64,000 bases of DNA from NCBI GenBank assembly GCA_951217055.1, contig OX578282.1, forward strand, positions 46,310,329-46,374,328, read 5' to 3'. The position numbers and the translations under genes are program-made. The notes beneath the pieces were generated by a model, which did no database searches, was not told the origin of the DNA, and saw nothing but the letters and a program-made list of their open reading frames with translations. Shown here piece after piece: positions 1-11,799 of the stretch. Position 1 is the first letter of the stretch. Each line of letters starts with the position of its first letter. This stretch comes from Gerris lacustris (taxonomy: Eukaryota > Arthropoda > Insecta > Hemiptera > Gerridae).

Positions 1-1
1 T

Positions 2-174
2 ATACTTTATCAGAAGTTTGATTATGTGTTTTAAGAATATCAGGCCCATAGGATGGTTCAAAGTAGGCTTTTTAGCATTTTAAAAAGCACCATCAATAGG
101 TACTACTGAAACAATACAGTGTTGCCTACGGACACTCGCTGTGTGCTGACCAGCACACACTTGACCTGTTTATT
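2..174 (+). repeat. Left arm of a long inverted repeat pair
   Basis: This segment reappears inverted at 946-1121 with only scattered mismatches and small indels. Shared landmarks include ACTTTATCAGAAG near the outer end, a CACCATCAATAGG block, the CTCGCTGTGTGCTGAC block and CTTGACCTGTTTATT at the inner end. The match runs to within one base of the window edge, so the repeat may continue to the left. The pair could be the termini of a DNA transposon of about 1.1 kb, or simply two neighbouring copies of one repeat. The second reading fits the split family X copy described at 481-945 better. Confidence 0.75.
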
Positions 175-480
175 TTGATGTATTTGATTTGTTCCCTGAA
201 TACAATGGTAAATGCTCTGGATTTATCAGTGTTATTTTTTTAAATACTATATTATTTATACAAAGTTGTTGCAAAATATTATTCATTAGCTGTAATATGA
301 ATGCAGGGCCGATATGAGCAAATTCGGATTAGATTAGTTTGTACATAGTACAATCACAAGTAGAAACACGGAAAAGATCTGAACAAACGATTAATTATCG
401 CTGGTTAGCTTAATACTTAACATAATAAATTAGTTATAGCAGTAGGAATAATATGAATGTAGATATCAAGATCTAAACTA

Positions 481-945
481 GTCTACCAAATAGTGTGGCA
501 CAAAACTTCCTCGCGTACTATACTTTACTCGTATACTTGAATGATTATATGTTTTTACAACATATTTTTGTTAAATTTGTTTAATTTCACCCCGTTTTCT
601 AATCTGTCAAAATTGTTTTGATTTTTTATATGAATTAAAGCAGTTGTTTTGATTTTTTACATAAATAAATTTAAAAGCGGAGGGGGTTGACATTAATCAG
701 GGGCTATCTGTGGGCTACTTTTGACAAACCATCCAAATTTCATAAAAATCAGATAAGTATTTATGAAGATATAGGTGTAAATAAATGTATGCTTGTGCAC
801 GAGAAACGAAAGGGTATAGAAGGTTGAAACTTATATAGGACCAACAATTTTAATCAAGGCTAATTTTGACCTACCATCCAAATTTCATTAAAATATATGT
901 TGGTTCATAAAAATTGAGCGACAGACCGACAGAAAGACACGAAAC
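481..945 (+). repeat. Dispersed family X, copy A (first part)
   Basis: Family X is the main dispersed repeat of the window. It opens with a block like GTGTGGCACATAGCTTCCTC, passes through a GGGGCTA block and paired CCATCCAAATTTCAT blocks, then a run of GACAGAC, then TTCCCTGATGTCTGAAA, and ends near GATCACATAGCTTCCG. Copy A has the first part (481-945); the remainder is found at about 1672-1770 after an interruption. Collinear copies lie at 14137-14660, 41950-42275, 42303-42820 (inverted) and 58735-59065, with a fragment at 37722-37760. No coding capacity is seen in any copy, and the transposon class is not recognised. Confidence 0.7.
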
Positions 946-1121
946 AATAAACAGGTCAAGTGAGTGCTAGTCAGCACACAGCGAGGGTCCGGAGGCAACC
1001 CTGCGTATAGTTTAAGTAGTACCCTATTGATGGTGTTTTTTAAAATGCTAAAAAGCTTACTTTGAACTACCCTATGGGTCTGATATTCTCAAAACACATA
1101 AACAAACTTCTGATAAAGTAT
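946..1121 (-). repeat. Right arm of the long inverted repeat pair
   Basis: Reverse complement of 2-174. It starts exactly where the family X copy at 481-945 stops, and that copy appears to resume near 1672. This suggests the arm is the end of a repeat of about 0.73 kb (about 946-1671) that inserted into family X. No transposase frame is visible between the arms. Confidence 0.7.
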
Positions 1122-1671
1122 TTTTTTGCCACTGAACCGGACTACAACCATATAAATACATCGAAAAGACCATAGTTATAAAAAAACGTATTTTGTAAAT
1201 AAAAAATAGAATAATATTTTTTTCGAAATTTCCAAAAAGTGGTATCTTTACTTTTGGTCAAAGAATGATCAGGAATTTTTTCAGATTTTTTGCACCTCAC
1301 ATAGGCGAGATAGAAGGGGGGGGGGGACACTTTTCACACCCACTACAAACTTGCCTACGCTCGCCCTATCAAAGTTATAACCAAAGAATTATATATTTTT
1401 GTAATCAGCTCGACGTACCCTTTCATATGATACCCCTCACCGGTGTCGAAAAAAAAATAAAAAAAATTTCAACCTTAAGTTTTTTTACCCTAATTTTTGT
1501 GAAAAATATTTTTTTTAAGTCGCTATATTTTTAAAATATGTGGGTAGGTACAAGACACATACATGCTACTTTTCAAAGTGATCGGACGAAAGGTGTAGCC
1601 GTGAGAGCACGCGACAGGACGGACGGACAGACACACGCAGGAAAATATAAGGGTCCTTGGTTTTACCTACG
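1122..1671. repeat. Repeat-like insert interrupting family X
   Basis: This stretch separates the two parts of family X copy A. It contains a 12-base G run near 1316, homopolymer tracts of A and T, and a GACGGACGGACAGACACACG stretch near 1618. Two overlapping short frames here (62 and 89 codons) lack recognisable motifs and are probably chance. Together with 946-1121 it is best read as one inserted repeat of unknown class. Confidence 0.4.
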
Positions 1672-1770
1672 GACCCAAAAAAAGGTTCCCTGATGTCTAA
1701 AAAAAAGGATTCGTTCACCAGAACGACCACATAGCTTCCGTTACCTTCGATAAGTTCCGAAGCAAAACTA
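1672..1770 (+). repeat. Family X, copy A (second part)
   Basis: Contains GGTTCCCTGATGTCT, then AACGACCACATAGCTTCCG and a TTCGATAAGTTCCGAAGC block that match the 3' part of family X in the copies at 14137, 41950 and 58735. Its position directly after the insert supports a single old copy split in two. Confidence 0.6.
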
Positions 1771-4700
1771 TAATTTTTCGTTAGCTTATTAGTTATATAT
1801 AAAATAAGGTTTACTTAAAACAGATATTACACAGATAGACAGTTATTACACAAATAGGCTGATCTAGGCATTTTAATTAATATTGTTTATTTAGTTACTA
1901 TATGTATAGTATAATTATTTATCGGTCGTATAAATTTGATTCTATTACTTAAGACACTTGTAGTAGAAACAGTAAGGTGCGGTAGATTACCCAGGTCTAG
2001 TCATTCGCTTAGTTATTAGTTATCAAATTAGATAAGTTAAAAATAGGGATATGTATTCAAGAAAATTAAAATAAATATATTGCGTCCATAATAAATCATG
2101 AACAGTTTTATTCTTAAGCACCGCAAAACTAAAATAAATAAATAACAAAAAAGGGTTTAACTTTTAACATCCTTCACATATTACTGCAGTGAAACTCGTT
2201 TTGAAATCGGTTTAACACTTGTTGAGTTATAAGAAAGTATATAAAGTAAACAGATATAACTTATTATAAATTACGCTTAATAATCCTTTCAGTAACTTGC
2301 TGTAAATGTCGGTAAAAACTCAGTATAATTGGTTTAATAGTTTGCAATACATAAGAGTAAGTAAGCATGCATTATATCTATATACAGAACAAATTGGATA
2401 AGAGGGCGCTTAAGCACTAAGTCAATAAGAATAAAGGTTTAAATCTAATATCATTTTCAAAACAGTTAATTTAAAAAAAAGTGTCGAAGAAAGATATATT
2501 TGAATAATATTTTAAAGTTTAAAAAATTTCACTTAAAGCCCAGATCAAGTTTTAGACCGAGGTTAGCCAGTATATCAACCAGCTGAGCAAATTACATCAA
2601 CAGGTCAATTATTTTTACAAAACACAATTCTCTAAGAAAATATATTTAATTTAAAAAATTATAAACAAATTAGAGGACCCATGAACTAATACTGGAAGTA
2701 TAATTAATATAATAAAACTTAATTGTTAAATATAAGTTAAAGACAAAACTGAAAAATAAAGATTAGTTTATCAAACTTCGTTTAAATGTTATTTTTAGTT
2801 TATGAAACCTACAATAATATAAAGTCATTTCTTTATGCCTACAGTCATAAAACTCCAAGCATAAGTATATTATTTTATATAACATGAGCTAGAAAAATAT
2901 TTATTTTAACAAAAAATGACATCCTGATGAAAGGTCCCTCCTTGGTTAGAGCCCTCGTTATTCTAGATGGTGGTTGGAGGTGACTTCGACCATTTTAATA
3001 AAGATAATTTGGATAGTTAAGTTTATACAAAACTCCACTGAAAATAACGAACTTAATATTAGATAAATTAATTAGCTTATTAACTGTAATAATCTAATAC
3101 GATGATTACCAATTAGTATAGTAATTATCAAATTAACTAATTTTCTACCTAAATTAATAAAGTTCATGAATTAATATTATTAATTATTGTATTAATATAC
3201 AACTTTTTTGGGAATACTGAATACTAAAAACCAAGTAAAATAAATTACTCAATGACGTTGTTAATTTTTAATCTTTGATTTAAGCGCGACGAAGAATTTT
3301 AAATAAATGAGTGTAAATAAATTCTTAATGTTTAATGACAAGTTTGTAGCAATCCTATATTACCATAATATATCATATAACCATGTCTATTCTATTTCAT
3401 AGATATATACTATAACAAATTTCGTAAGGATTTGTTATATAATAAAAGAAAGAATTCGCTTCACAGGTAGCAACTATGGAATTATATGCAATTGTTATGT
3501 AGACTGAAACAATCTTGTACGTGTGCACAAAAAAAAAAATATAAAAGCATAATGCCTACTTATGTCACTCCATATATGTATACATTTATTATAAATAAAA
3601 GGAAATGTTTCTTGATATAGAAAGGAGTTACAGCAATGAAGATGAGATCTAAATAAGAGACAGCGTGAAGAGAAAAAAATGTGACAACGAAAATTCTTGA
3701 AGCAGAATGACGTGGTGTTTCAATTCACTGTTATTCACTTATTTTTATAAGGCATTAAACGTTCAGAAATGTCTTAAAAGGAATAATTGTTTTTAGAAAA
3801 CAAATAACGTATATAATAAAGATGCAATTTTAATCTTAATTCACAACTATCGTGAGGAAAATTTTAACAACCTGATCAAATTTTGGATAATGACAATTTA
3901 GCTAATATAATATTATCCATTATTATTAAGTATTATATAATAGAGAAAGGGTTAACTATGAAAATCATTGTAGAGAAGAGAGGGAACGATAATCAACAAC
4001 GTAGAAAGCTAATTTCGAGTCATATAGTATTTCCTTGAATGAGAATGGCATTCCATTCGTTATACATTGAAAAAAAAATATGTGTGCAAAAACTTCCCAC
4101 TACATTGGCATATTACATTAAAATAGTTTTAAGAAATATATTATATAATAAAGGAAAGATTCTTAAACTAATGAAGAACAATGCAATATGAGGAAGAAAT
4201 TAGATGATTAAAACAGTTTAGTAATAACGAATTCTTAAAGTGTTCGGGTCAACAAATATTTATTTTAATGATTTTGTCAGTTACTTCAATGGTCTACCGG
4301 TTCCAAATGCTTTTGATAATTACCGAGGCGTTAATATGCGTCCTCGATGCGTCCGGTTCAGTTTCCTCTCTTGGCAAGGATTGCGTTTAAGGTGGCAGGA
4401 TGCGTATACCGAAGAATTACCTGGTCGATTTGGAAGGCTGATTTCGCCTTTGATTTCCTGAGAGGTTGTTTTGTATGTCTATTTTTATTTTATTCCCATT
4501 GTTCAGCGTTTTTTTTTTATTGTCAAAGGTGGCGTATTGCCTTTCTCGGATGTAGTTCAGTGGCGTATGACGAAGGAAGAGGAATGAGAGGGTTTGTATA
4601 GTTTGCTGAGTATGTACAGCTCTTGTTGAGGTTCACTCTACCATGTCCTATTATATCCGAGGTACAAAGTGTATTGTTATAACGTTAACTACATCCTACC

Positions 4701-6774
4701 AATAATACCTGCTATACCAATACTAGAGTAACAAGTGCATTACATCTTGTACACAGCTAATTTAACCTGTTCATATTCGAGCCTCTGACAAGGTTCATTG
4801 CTCCAAATATGTTGATTGCCACCATATTTACATATAATCTTTGAAAATAATTTCACAAATACCTCATAATTCAATATTAAAATATACTACAGATTTTATA
4901 ACCAACGTATTTTCGAAACATTCACAACGATTGCTTTTTATAGTATACATCACTATAGGCAAACCAATCTTATCAACATATAGAAAATGAATTGTTTAAA
5001 CTTATTCAATACACCTTATAAAATAACATAATAAACTAATTAAACTATATAACAAATTTAAAATATTTGCCTATATACTATAGATAAATAGACTGTAATC
5101 GTTCAAATAATTGATCTAATCCTAACCTAAGGAATACCAATTCCAAAGTTATAAAAATATCACGTTTCAATCCTCATACCTAAAATTTTTATCACTCCTT
5201 GTTAAAAATGACAAATTTAAATCTAGATAAGATAATGACAAATTTAAAACCTCGTAAACTTGAAAGACCATAAAAATAATAATTTGTAAAGAGTTAATTA
5301 AATTTATGAGACAAGAAACGACCGATAAAAATTTCAAACCAGAATTAAAAGAATTTTAACCATTTCCTTTACCTTTATAAACATTCCAATCCGATGAAAT
5401 GTCTTTGATAAAGAAAAAAGCAATTTCTCCAATTTATTGTATTTAATAAAACAAAAAATAAATTAGTTAATTTATTACCTTCCTCAAGATTAAAGTGAAA
5501 TAAATTGAATCTCCCCCTCCATAGTACAAATAATTAACACGACTGAACATTGGAACAAAAAGAAGCAATGAACAACGTATTTAAAAAAAAGCACTGTGCT
5601 TAATGATAGAAAGATAAATGAAAGAAAGGGTAAAAAAAAAAAAAATCAAATAAAAAAACGTAATATTTAAGCATAATTTTCCTTTTAGATTTTTTCTTAG
5701 TGAATAAATAAGAAAATAAATAAAATATTAAAAAGCAGAATTTCATAGAATCTCAGGGATTTATTTAAAGTGGAGAATTAACAAAAAAAAGTTTACCGAA
5801 GTCTTATCTTTTAAACAAGGCAAAAGCCAGAATGTTTTGTTAAAACATTTTAAAAAAATGAAATATTAAAACAAAGAAGTAATAATTTATCAAGGAATTT
5901 AAAAAAAACGGCATAAAGTAAAAGATTATTAGACCTTTGAATTCATTCAAAATCAATGTAGTTTTGTTTTATAAAAAAAATAATTCAGAAGCCATTTTTA
6001 AAAATTAATTTATGGTCAGTAGGTCGGTCTAATTTATGACACTAACTCATTCTTTTTAGTGTGAACAGCTTGTTTTTTAGTTTAAATTATTATTTATGAA
6101 TGTGTGTTGAACAGTATTTTTTTCATTTGAAAAAATGTCTAAACGAAATCGGCAAGGAATAACAAACAAAATAATCTGCATCGTATAAAAATATGTATGT
6201 AATCAATAAAATAAAACATAACTATATTTGTAATTTAAATTGAAATTTTGTGACACTCTTTGTGAATAAATCTCAAATAATTTAAACAATTCACGAGGTG
6301 AATTTGCCAATACAACCCGATTAGCAGATGGTAAAAGGAACGTTGCCAAGTAACAATTTCAATAATAATAATATTTAATAATGCGTTGAACAAATAAAAA
6401 TCTGTAAATCAGATCTGAAGATAAAAGTTGTAATATCAACCTAAATTATGAGATTTGAGTAGACAGTTAAACGAATTTAAAAATTTAAGAAATGATTGTG
6501 TGTCCATTTCAATATCTCTTTGAATCAACGGAGTTAAAAGTATGATCTATACATTGGGCCTTAAAAATTGAATGATCCAAAAAATTAAATTCTCTAATAT
6601 GTGAGTTTATGTGCCATACATTTTTATAGATATAATCATTCCTGGTTTTTCTCGTTCCTTGTCAAGTATTTGAAACTTTACTTTTTTAAGTATAGTCTTA
6701 CAAAATTTATAAGTTTTCTTTCGATCTGAATTCGTCATTTAAAGGCATTTATACAGAAGAGGAGTTTAAAATGC
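1771..6774. other. No gene recognised; AT-rich spacer
   Basis: Five kilobases of AT-rich sequence with many A and T runs. Two overlapping frames of 73 and 84 codons at 4240-4601 sit in a slightly GC-richer patch but show no domain, signal or repeat motif and are not called. I see no tRNA, no tandem array and no convincing transposon ends. Confidence 0.6.
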
Positions 6775-6784
6775 TATAGTATTA

Positions 6785-7360
6785 AACAGCGGTCTAATAT
6801 AAGATTGATAAAGACGGAAGGAAAAAAACAACTCTCACTTGTTGGGCTATAAAAGTCCGAGGAAATTATTGGTGGAGAATTCTCGACAGACCAGAAGATG
6901 ATAGAGTTATTACATGAACTAGATTCCAAAACCGGAGGGATAGCTCTTAGGAGTTCCACTTCCTTCTAGTCCCTTGTCCAGACAATCAAGAATGCAGATG
7001 ACTCTAACGGAGAGTTCAGTTCCTTCCAGGTGGACGCGAAGATTCGAGTGGCCAGATGGTCAAAAGATACCATTAGCGGAGCAGAAACATCTTCAGAAAT
7101 AAACTTACACAAGAATTGCCTTGAAAGAAATGGAATGATCTTGACAGTAGATGAGATGAAACGGGAGGAGTGATTCATTGGCGAGAAGGAAGTTGAAGAT
7201 TCAGTGGCTCAGAGGTCACGCTACCATCAACCGTTTTAAGGTATCCAAAGCACTAAACCCCAGACACCTGAGACACTGACCTCATTCTCATGGCGTGACC
7301 CAATGGGCCGGCCTCATCGAGGGTTCTACACTATACAAGTGAAGGATTCTCGGACATAAT
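6785..7360 (+). pseudogene. Possible decayed coding sequence of unknown family
   Basis: This patch is clearly richer in G and C than its surroundings. One plus-strand frame reads through about 6785-7240 with ordinary, non-repetitive protein composition but has in-frame stops near 6854, 6968 and 7171. Between the last two it gives about 67 codons including the pieces VDAKIRVARWSKDT and RNGMILTVDEMKREE. After the last stop a shifted frame from about 7180 continues with KLKIQWLRGHATINRFKVSK, as expected of a frameshifted relic. Minus-strand frames of 61 and 70 codons cover the same DNA, so chance openness is possible. I do not recognise the family; a decayed transposon protein or host exon relic is a guess. 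Confidence 0.35.
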
Positions 7361-7371
7361 CGTGAACTTTG

Positions 7372-8420
7372 CATGATGTTTATTAAAAAAACCTTCACAG
7401 CAATAATAATAGGCCTATTTTATACAGATAACGGCTCGTAAATATAACAATTTTCTATCCACAAAAATTATAACTAATTATAGAAAAAGAAAGATATTTC
7501 GGGCAAAGGTAATTTCAAGATAAATAATATTTAAATAATGTTTACAAAGGTTGAACTTATTATGGGTACAATATCTATTAGTGCTACAAAGAAATGTAGA
7601 CGAATTTAAAAGGATATTTGATGGCACCATATGTCATTGAACTCCTAGATTCTAGATTCTGAATTTGCCTTAAAAATTATATACAATACAACAATAATAT
7701 TCATATATCAACCTTTTCATGAAAGTAAAAATTAGACTTCCGATAGTGGTAAAATATATAATTTTTTTAAATTAACAAATTTAACTTAAAAAATGAAAAT
7801 AATATGTGATAATTTATTCTTATAGGTAAAATAATTATTATCGGCAGTGGTGATTATGAGTTAAATACTGAAGAGGCTGGTATTTTTAAAAATCAATATT
7901 TACAGGGTCACCTATTCTCATTTTAATAAAAACGAACAAAAAATGTAATCAACATTAAAAAGTAATTACAATAAAAAGATTTTATAAAAAAAATTATATT
8001 TATGTAAAGTTACAATTGGGAGAAGGCAGTGTTGTTCAGCGGTTGTTAAAAACTTTTCTATAACAGAATCTTATTTTTAATATAAACCACTTCAAGCGGA
8101 AAAACTTATTAATTTTTATATTTATTTTTTTAGAAAAAAACTTATACATTTATAAAATAAGCAGAACTCACACACATCTCTCTCTCTATAAAATATTTAG
8201 ATTTTCTCTTTGCTGAATCTCTAATAAAGTAATCATAGCAGAAAGTAAAATACTAGTTTCAAATAAATATTGAAGAATGTAATTTTAAATAAATATATAT
8301 ATTTGGTCTACTTTTTCTTTAGCTAAAAGAAAATAAAAACTTTCTCTTAATGTGCAAGAAAAAAGGGTCAAATTATTATGAAAAGTTAATGCAAAGAAGG
8401 CCTCACATTAATTATGTATG
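7372..8420. other. No gene recognised; AT-rich spacer
   Basis: AT-rich sequence with a short CT run near 8177 and no open frame of note, no tandem array and no recognisable transposon end. Confidence 0.55.
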
Positions 8421-8428
8421 CTTTCAGC

Positions 8429-9298
8429 CAGTAGCGCACCCAGGATTTTTTTTTGGGAGGGGCACAGATTAAAAAAAGGGGGGGGGGGGGGATGTAATGT
8501 GGGCTTAGCATAATCACAGATAATTATGAAGTCTGGTTTTCTTTGTTCTTAAATTACTTCATATCAAGGGCGGAGCCAGAAAATTTTTAGGGGGGCTGGT
8601 CTCTCTTTTAGGGGGGTCCGGGGGTCCTCCCCCGGGAAAATTTTTATAGTTTACGTTACTTGAAAACGTCTTTTTAGCCTATTCTAAGAGCATCTAATTT
8701 GTTATTTTATACAAATAAATTTAAGATTTTTATAAACGGGACATGGAGACCGGGGTATTTTATTTAAAAAAAAATTATATACGAATATTATTTTATTATT
8801 AAAAGTTGTACATTATATAATAGATTAATGTTTTATTTTAGTAGTCGCACAAAAATAAATTGGTACATTTTAAAAATGTTTTAGTTTTAAAAATTAGCTG
8901 ATAGTATTAGGTTAAAAATAAAAATAGTAGGGTATCTCACAGTCCAGTCAATAAATACAAAAAAAAGTCTTCCTTGCCTTAGATCGGGTATCTGCAATTG
9001 CAATTTTTAAAATCTTATTAATTATTAATTGAACCTGTTTCTAAATTAATTAATGCGGAATTGCATACTTAATTGTTAGGTCTTGGGCTTTGGGGGGGGG
9101 GGGGGGGCATGTCTTTTTAAACACCAAAACAAATATGTCGGGCAAAACTAGGTATATAATTACTTATTTATTGATTTTTTTGACTCTCACAACACTATTA
9201 CTTTAAACTGTGCTGCGGAATTGCATACTTAAATTTAAGGTCTTTGGCTTTGGGGGGGGGGGGGGGGGGGCACGTGCCCCCCCCTGGATGCGCCACTG
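8429..9298. mobile_element. Non-autonomous hAT-like element, 870 bp
   Basis: The ends are inverted: CAGTAGCGCACCCAGG on the left and CCTGGATGCGCCACTG on the right, of the CAGTGGCG type seen in hAT elements. They are flanked by a perfect 8-bp direct repeat, CTTTCAGC, at 8421-8428 and 9299-9306, the target-duplication length typical of hAT. There is no transposase frame. Inside are four long G runs, a second hAT-end-like segment from about 8569 (GGCGGAGCCAG followed by G and C runs) and a duplicated block starting TGCGGAATTGCATACTTAA at about 9052 and 9213. It was probably mobilised by a hAT transposase encoded elsewhere. Confidence 0.85.
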
Positions 9299-9383
9299 CT
9301 TTCAGCAAGTATTGAAAAATATATCACAATATTGTATAAAATTAATCAATAACAATATTGTGTATTAATTCTTACCTAGTTTC

Positions 9384-9489
<106 letters not shown>

Positions 9490-9600
9490 AGTCGTTGTTT
9501 AGATGTTTTACGGCCCCTGAAGAAGGTTTTAAGTAAAAACCGAAACGTCGGGATTGTAACATAAAGACGATTTTTGTGACCGAAACCTGAGTTTTGTTTG
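9490..9600 (+). ncRNA. Hammerhead-ribozyme-like motif, minimal type I
   Basis: The catalytic core CTGAAGA lies at 9517-9523 (the CUGANGA consensus). Stem II is formed by GGTTTT 9525-9530 with AAAACC 9536-9541 around a 5-base loop. GAAA follows at 9542-9545, and a minimal stem III ACGT leads to a GTC cleavage triplet ending at 9549. GGG after the cut pairs with CCC just before the core, and GTTTTAC/GTAAC blocks could extend stem I. This is the arrangement described for Penelope-like elements, where stem III is tiny and activity may need dimers. One unpaired A sits between the core and stem II, a departure from the textbook fold. Activity is not shown. Confidence 0.55.
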
Positions 9601-9602
9601 TT

Positions 9603-9607
<5 letters not shown>

Positions 9608-9670
<63 letters not shown>
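9608..9670. repeat. (TA)n microsatellite, about 63 bp
   Basis: Pure TA array on the right of the hammerhead-like segment, so the intervening roughly 120 bp looks like an insertion into a longer TA tract. Confidence 0.97.
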
Positions 9671-9677
<7 letters not shown>

Positions 9678-9706
9678 CATATCATATATATATTAGGCAG
9701 GTACCA

Positions 9707-11370
9707 TTAGCAATTTTAAGTCCAGAAAGTATTAAAAAAATGCATTAAGGTAAAATTTCGAAAGTGGAAAGAAAATCATATGATTAGATAAGTAGAGCCT
9801 ATCAATATTGACCCTTTTATTAAAACATTCGATACTGCTTCTTTTCCTATTTTTTATTATTAATCCAACACTTTTCTGTAATAAAAGATAACTATAATTT
9901 TTCCACCAAGAAAAATCAACTTAAGTTGTCGAAAACGATCACGACTTTATCTTGCATTAAAAAACGTGAGAAACCTATTCTTTAACAAGGTTTCAAAGTA
10001 AAATTTTGAGTAACTTGGTCGGGTGTGAATTAAGTTTGTTAAAAATTGAAGGCTTTCTCTTTATCTTACTGAGAGTTAAGATTATATTTCAATACTTTAA
10101 AAAATATTTATTTATTTTTATTACATACATTCTAAAATAAAATATGATTATAAAATAAAAATAGGTCGTAAATAAGTGAAATTTAAGAATAAGTATAAAA
10201 TGAAAAAATTAAAATAAATAATAATAATAATAAAATTGCAAGGACTATTAGTTTAACAAAATATAGGGGAGAAAGGAAAAAAAAAATTATTAATGTTATT
10301 ATAATAGAACTAATAATAATGTCAAACTACTAATATTTTAAAGTCAAATGTATGAAAACAAATGCCTAGAAATCTAAATAATGAAATAAATATTAATATA
10401 GGAACGGAGAAATGCAAAAAAAATATATATTATATACCCCTCGGCCGCAGACGAGCCACGGATCGTATTTACCCTTCTTTAGTTTAGAGCTAGAAGTTTT
10501 CTTAAAATAAGAATGCCTTAACTGAAATAATAATAAGAATACATTTTTAATAATGTACGCGATAAATTTCATAAAACTCGTTAATAGTATAAAATAAATA
10601 AAAAAATTAAACAAAAGTAAATTCATTATTCATTTTCTATTGGTATTATAAAAAAGTTTATTAAATAAACAAAAAAAAAAAAAGTTTTTCCTTTGTTATT
10701 TATAAATACATATAATATATAAATACATAAAAGAAAAATCAACAAAAGGAAATTCGTTATAAAAATAAAAGCTACGTGGTTTTTGGAAGTTATTTTCTCA
10801 GAAATGTTCATACAAAAACTTAGTGTGAATAAATAGATATGAAAAAAAAATTATTTTTTTTTGAGTAAGTGATGATGATTGATTGCGGTTAGAGCAATGA
10901 ATGTAGTTATGTCTTATCAGGATGCCGCTTACAGAGGGTAATGAAAAGATATCAATCTACAACGTGGAATAAAGGGGAAGGTTGTGAATGAAGCTGGCAA
11001 ATTAGCCATATTGCTTGACTGTTTGTATTCACAGGGGAACTAAGTACACTACTATAGAGTACAGGTATCTCAAGCTTCCTATTCCCACGCCCTTTAACTC
11101 AAAGAAACAACCAAAAAGACAATAAATCACGAGTCTTTCATATTTCCCGAAACCACAGGGCATATGTATATATTAAAACAGAAGTAAAAAAAAAATATAT
11201 ATATATATATAATAAATATATATATAGGTACAATTTTAGGGTCATTTTAAAAGGAAAGGGTCTGATTAATTCAACTTAAAATTAAATTTTGAGATGATTT
11301 GATTCTATCGAAAAATAGTGCTCACACGTAGATAATACAAAAATATGATGTTATGATCTGTTTATAGTAA
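9707..11370. other. No gene recognised; AT-rich spacer
   Basis: AT-rich sequence with poly-A runs, a short (AT)n at 11195-11210 and short minus-strand frames (61 and 77 codons) that look like chance. The 15-mer GCCGCAGACGAGCCA at 10444-10458 recurs at 21767-21781 and is the only distinctive item. Confidence 0.55.
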
Positions 11371-11374
11371 AAGA

Positions 11375-11790
11375 AAAACCACAATTCCTAATGTTTTGCT
11401 GCAGTTGCTAACAAGTATATATTGCCAAACCTAACTACAATTTATAATGTTTTGTTACAATTTTTAATCAGTTTATTGTCAAAGCAAAACCACAATTGCT
11501 AATAAAAATATTGCCAAACTCAACCACAATTTATAATGTTTTGCTACAATTTTTAATCAGTTTATTGTCAAAGCAAAACCACAATTGCTATAATTAGTTT
11601 ATTGCCAAACCTAACCACAACTACTAACAATTTTATTGGCAAAGTTGCTTACAAGTTGTAAGTAACAACAGTTGCTAATGTTTTGCTACAATTGCTAATA
11701 AGTATATTGCCAAACTCAACCACAATTTATAATGTTTTGCTACGATTTTTAATCAGTTTATTGTAAAAGAAAAACCACAAATGCTATTTT
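11375..11790. repeat. Degenerate tandem repeat cluster
   Basis: Related phrases recur in the same direction: ACAATTTATAATGTTTTG at about 11439, 11525 and 11712, TTTTTAATCAGTTTATTGT after each, and ATTGCCAAAC with AAAACCACAATTGCTA between them. Adjacent copies are about 86 bp apart near 11440-11525 and less regular afterwards. This is an old, decayed minisatellite or a tandemly duplicated repeat. Confidence 0.75.
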
Positions 11791-11799
11791 TGTTTAATT

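Noticed and set aside
2..1121. Single DNA transposon with 175-bp inverted ends
   Set aside because: Possible, but the family X copy is interrupted exactly at the right arm and resumes at about 1672, so two neighbouring repeat copies explain the data better.
2918..2950. CTGATGA followed by a short hairpin, resembling a hammerhead start
   Set aside because: The hairpin is not followed by GAAA, so the core is incomplete.
4240..4601. Two overlapping frames of 73 and 84 codons
   Set aside because: They overlap in different frames, have no motifs, and no splice or promoter context can be supported.
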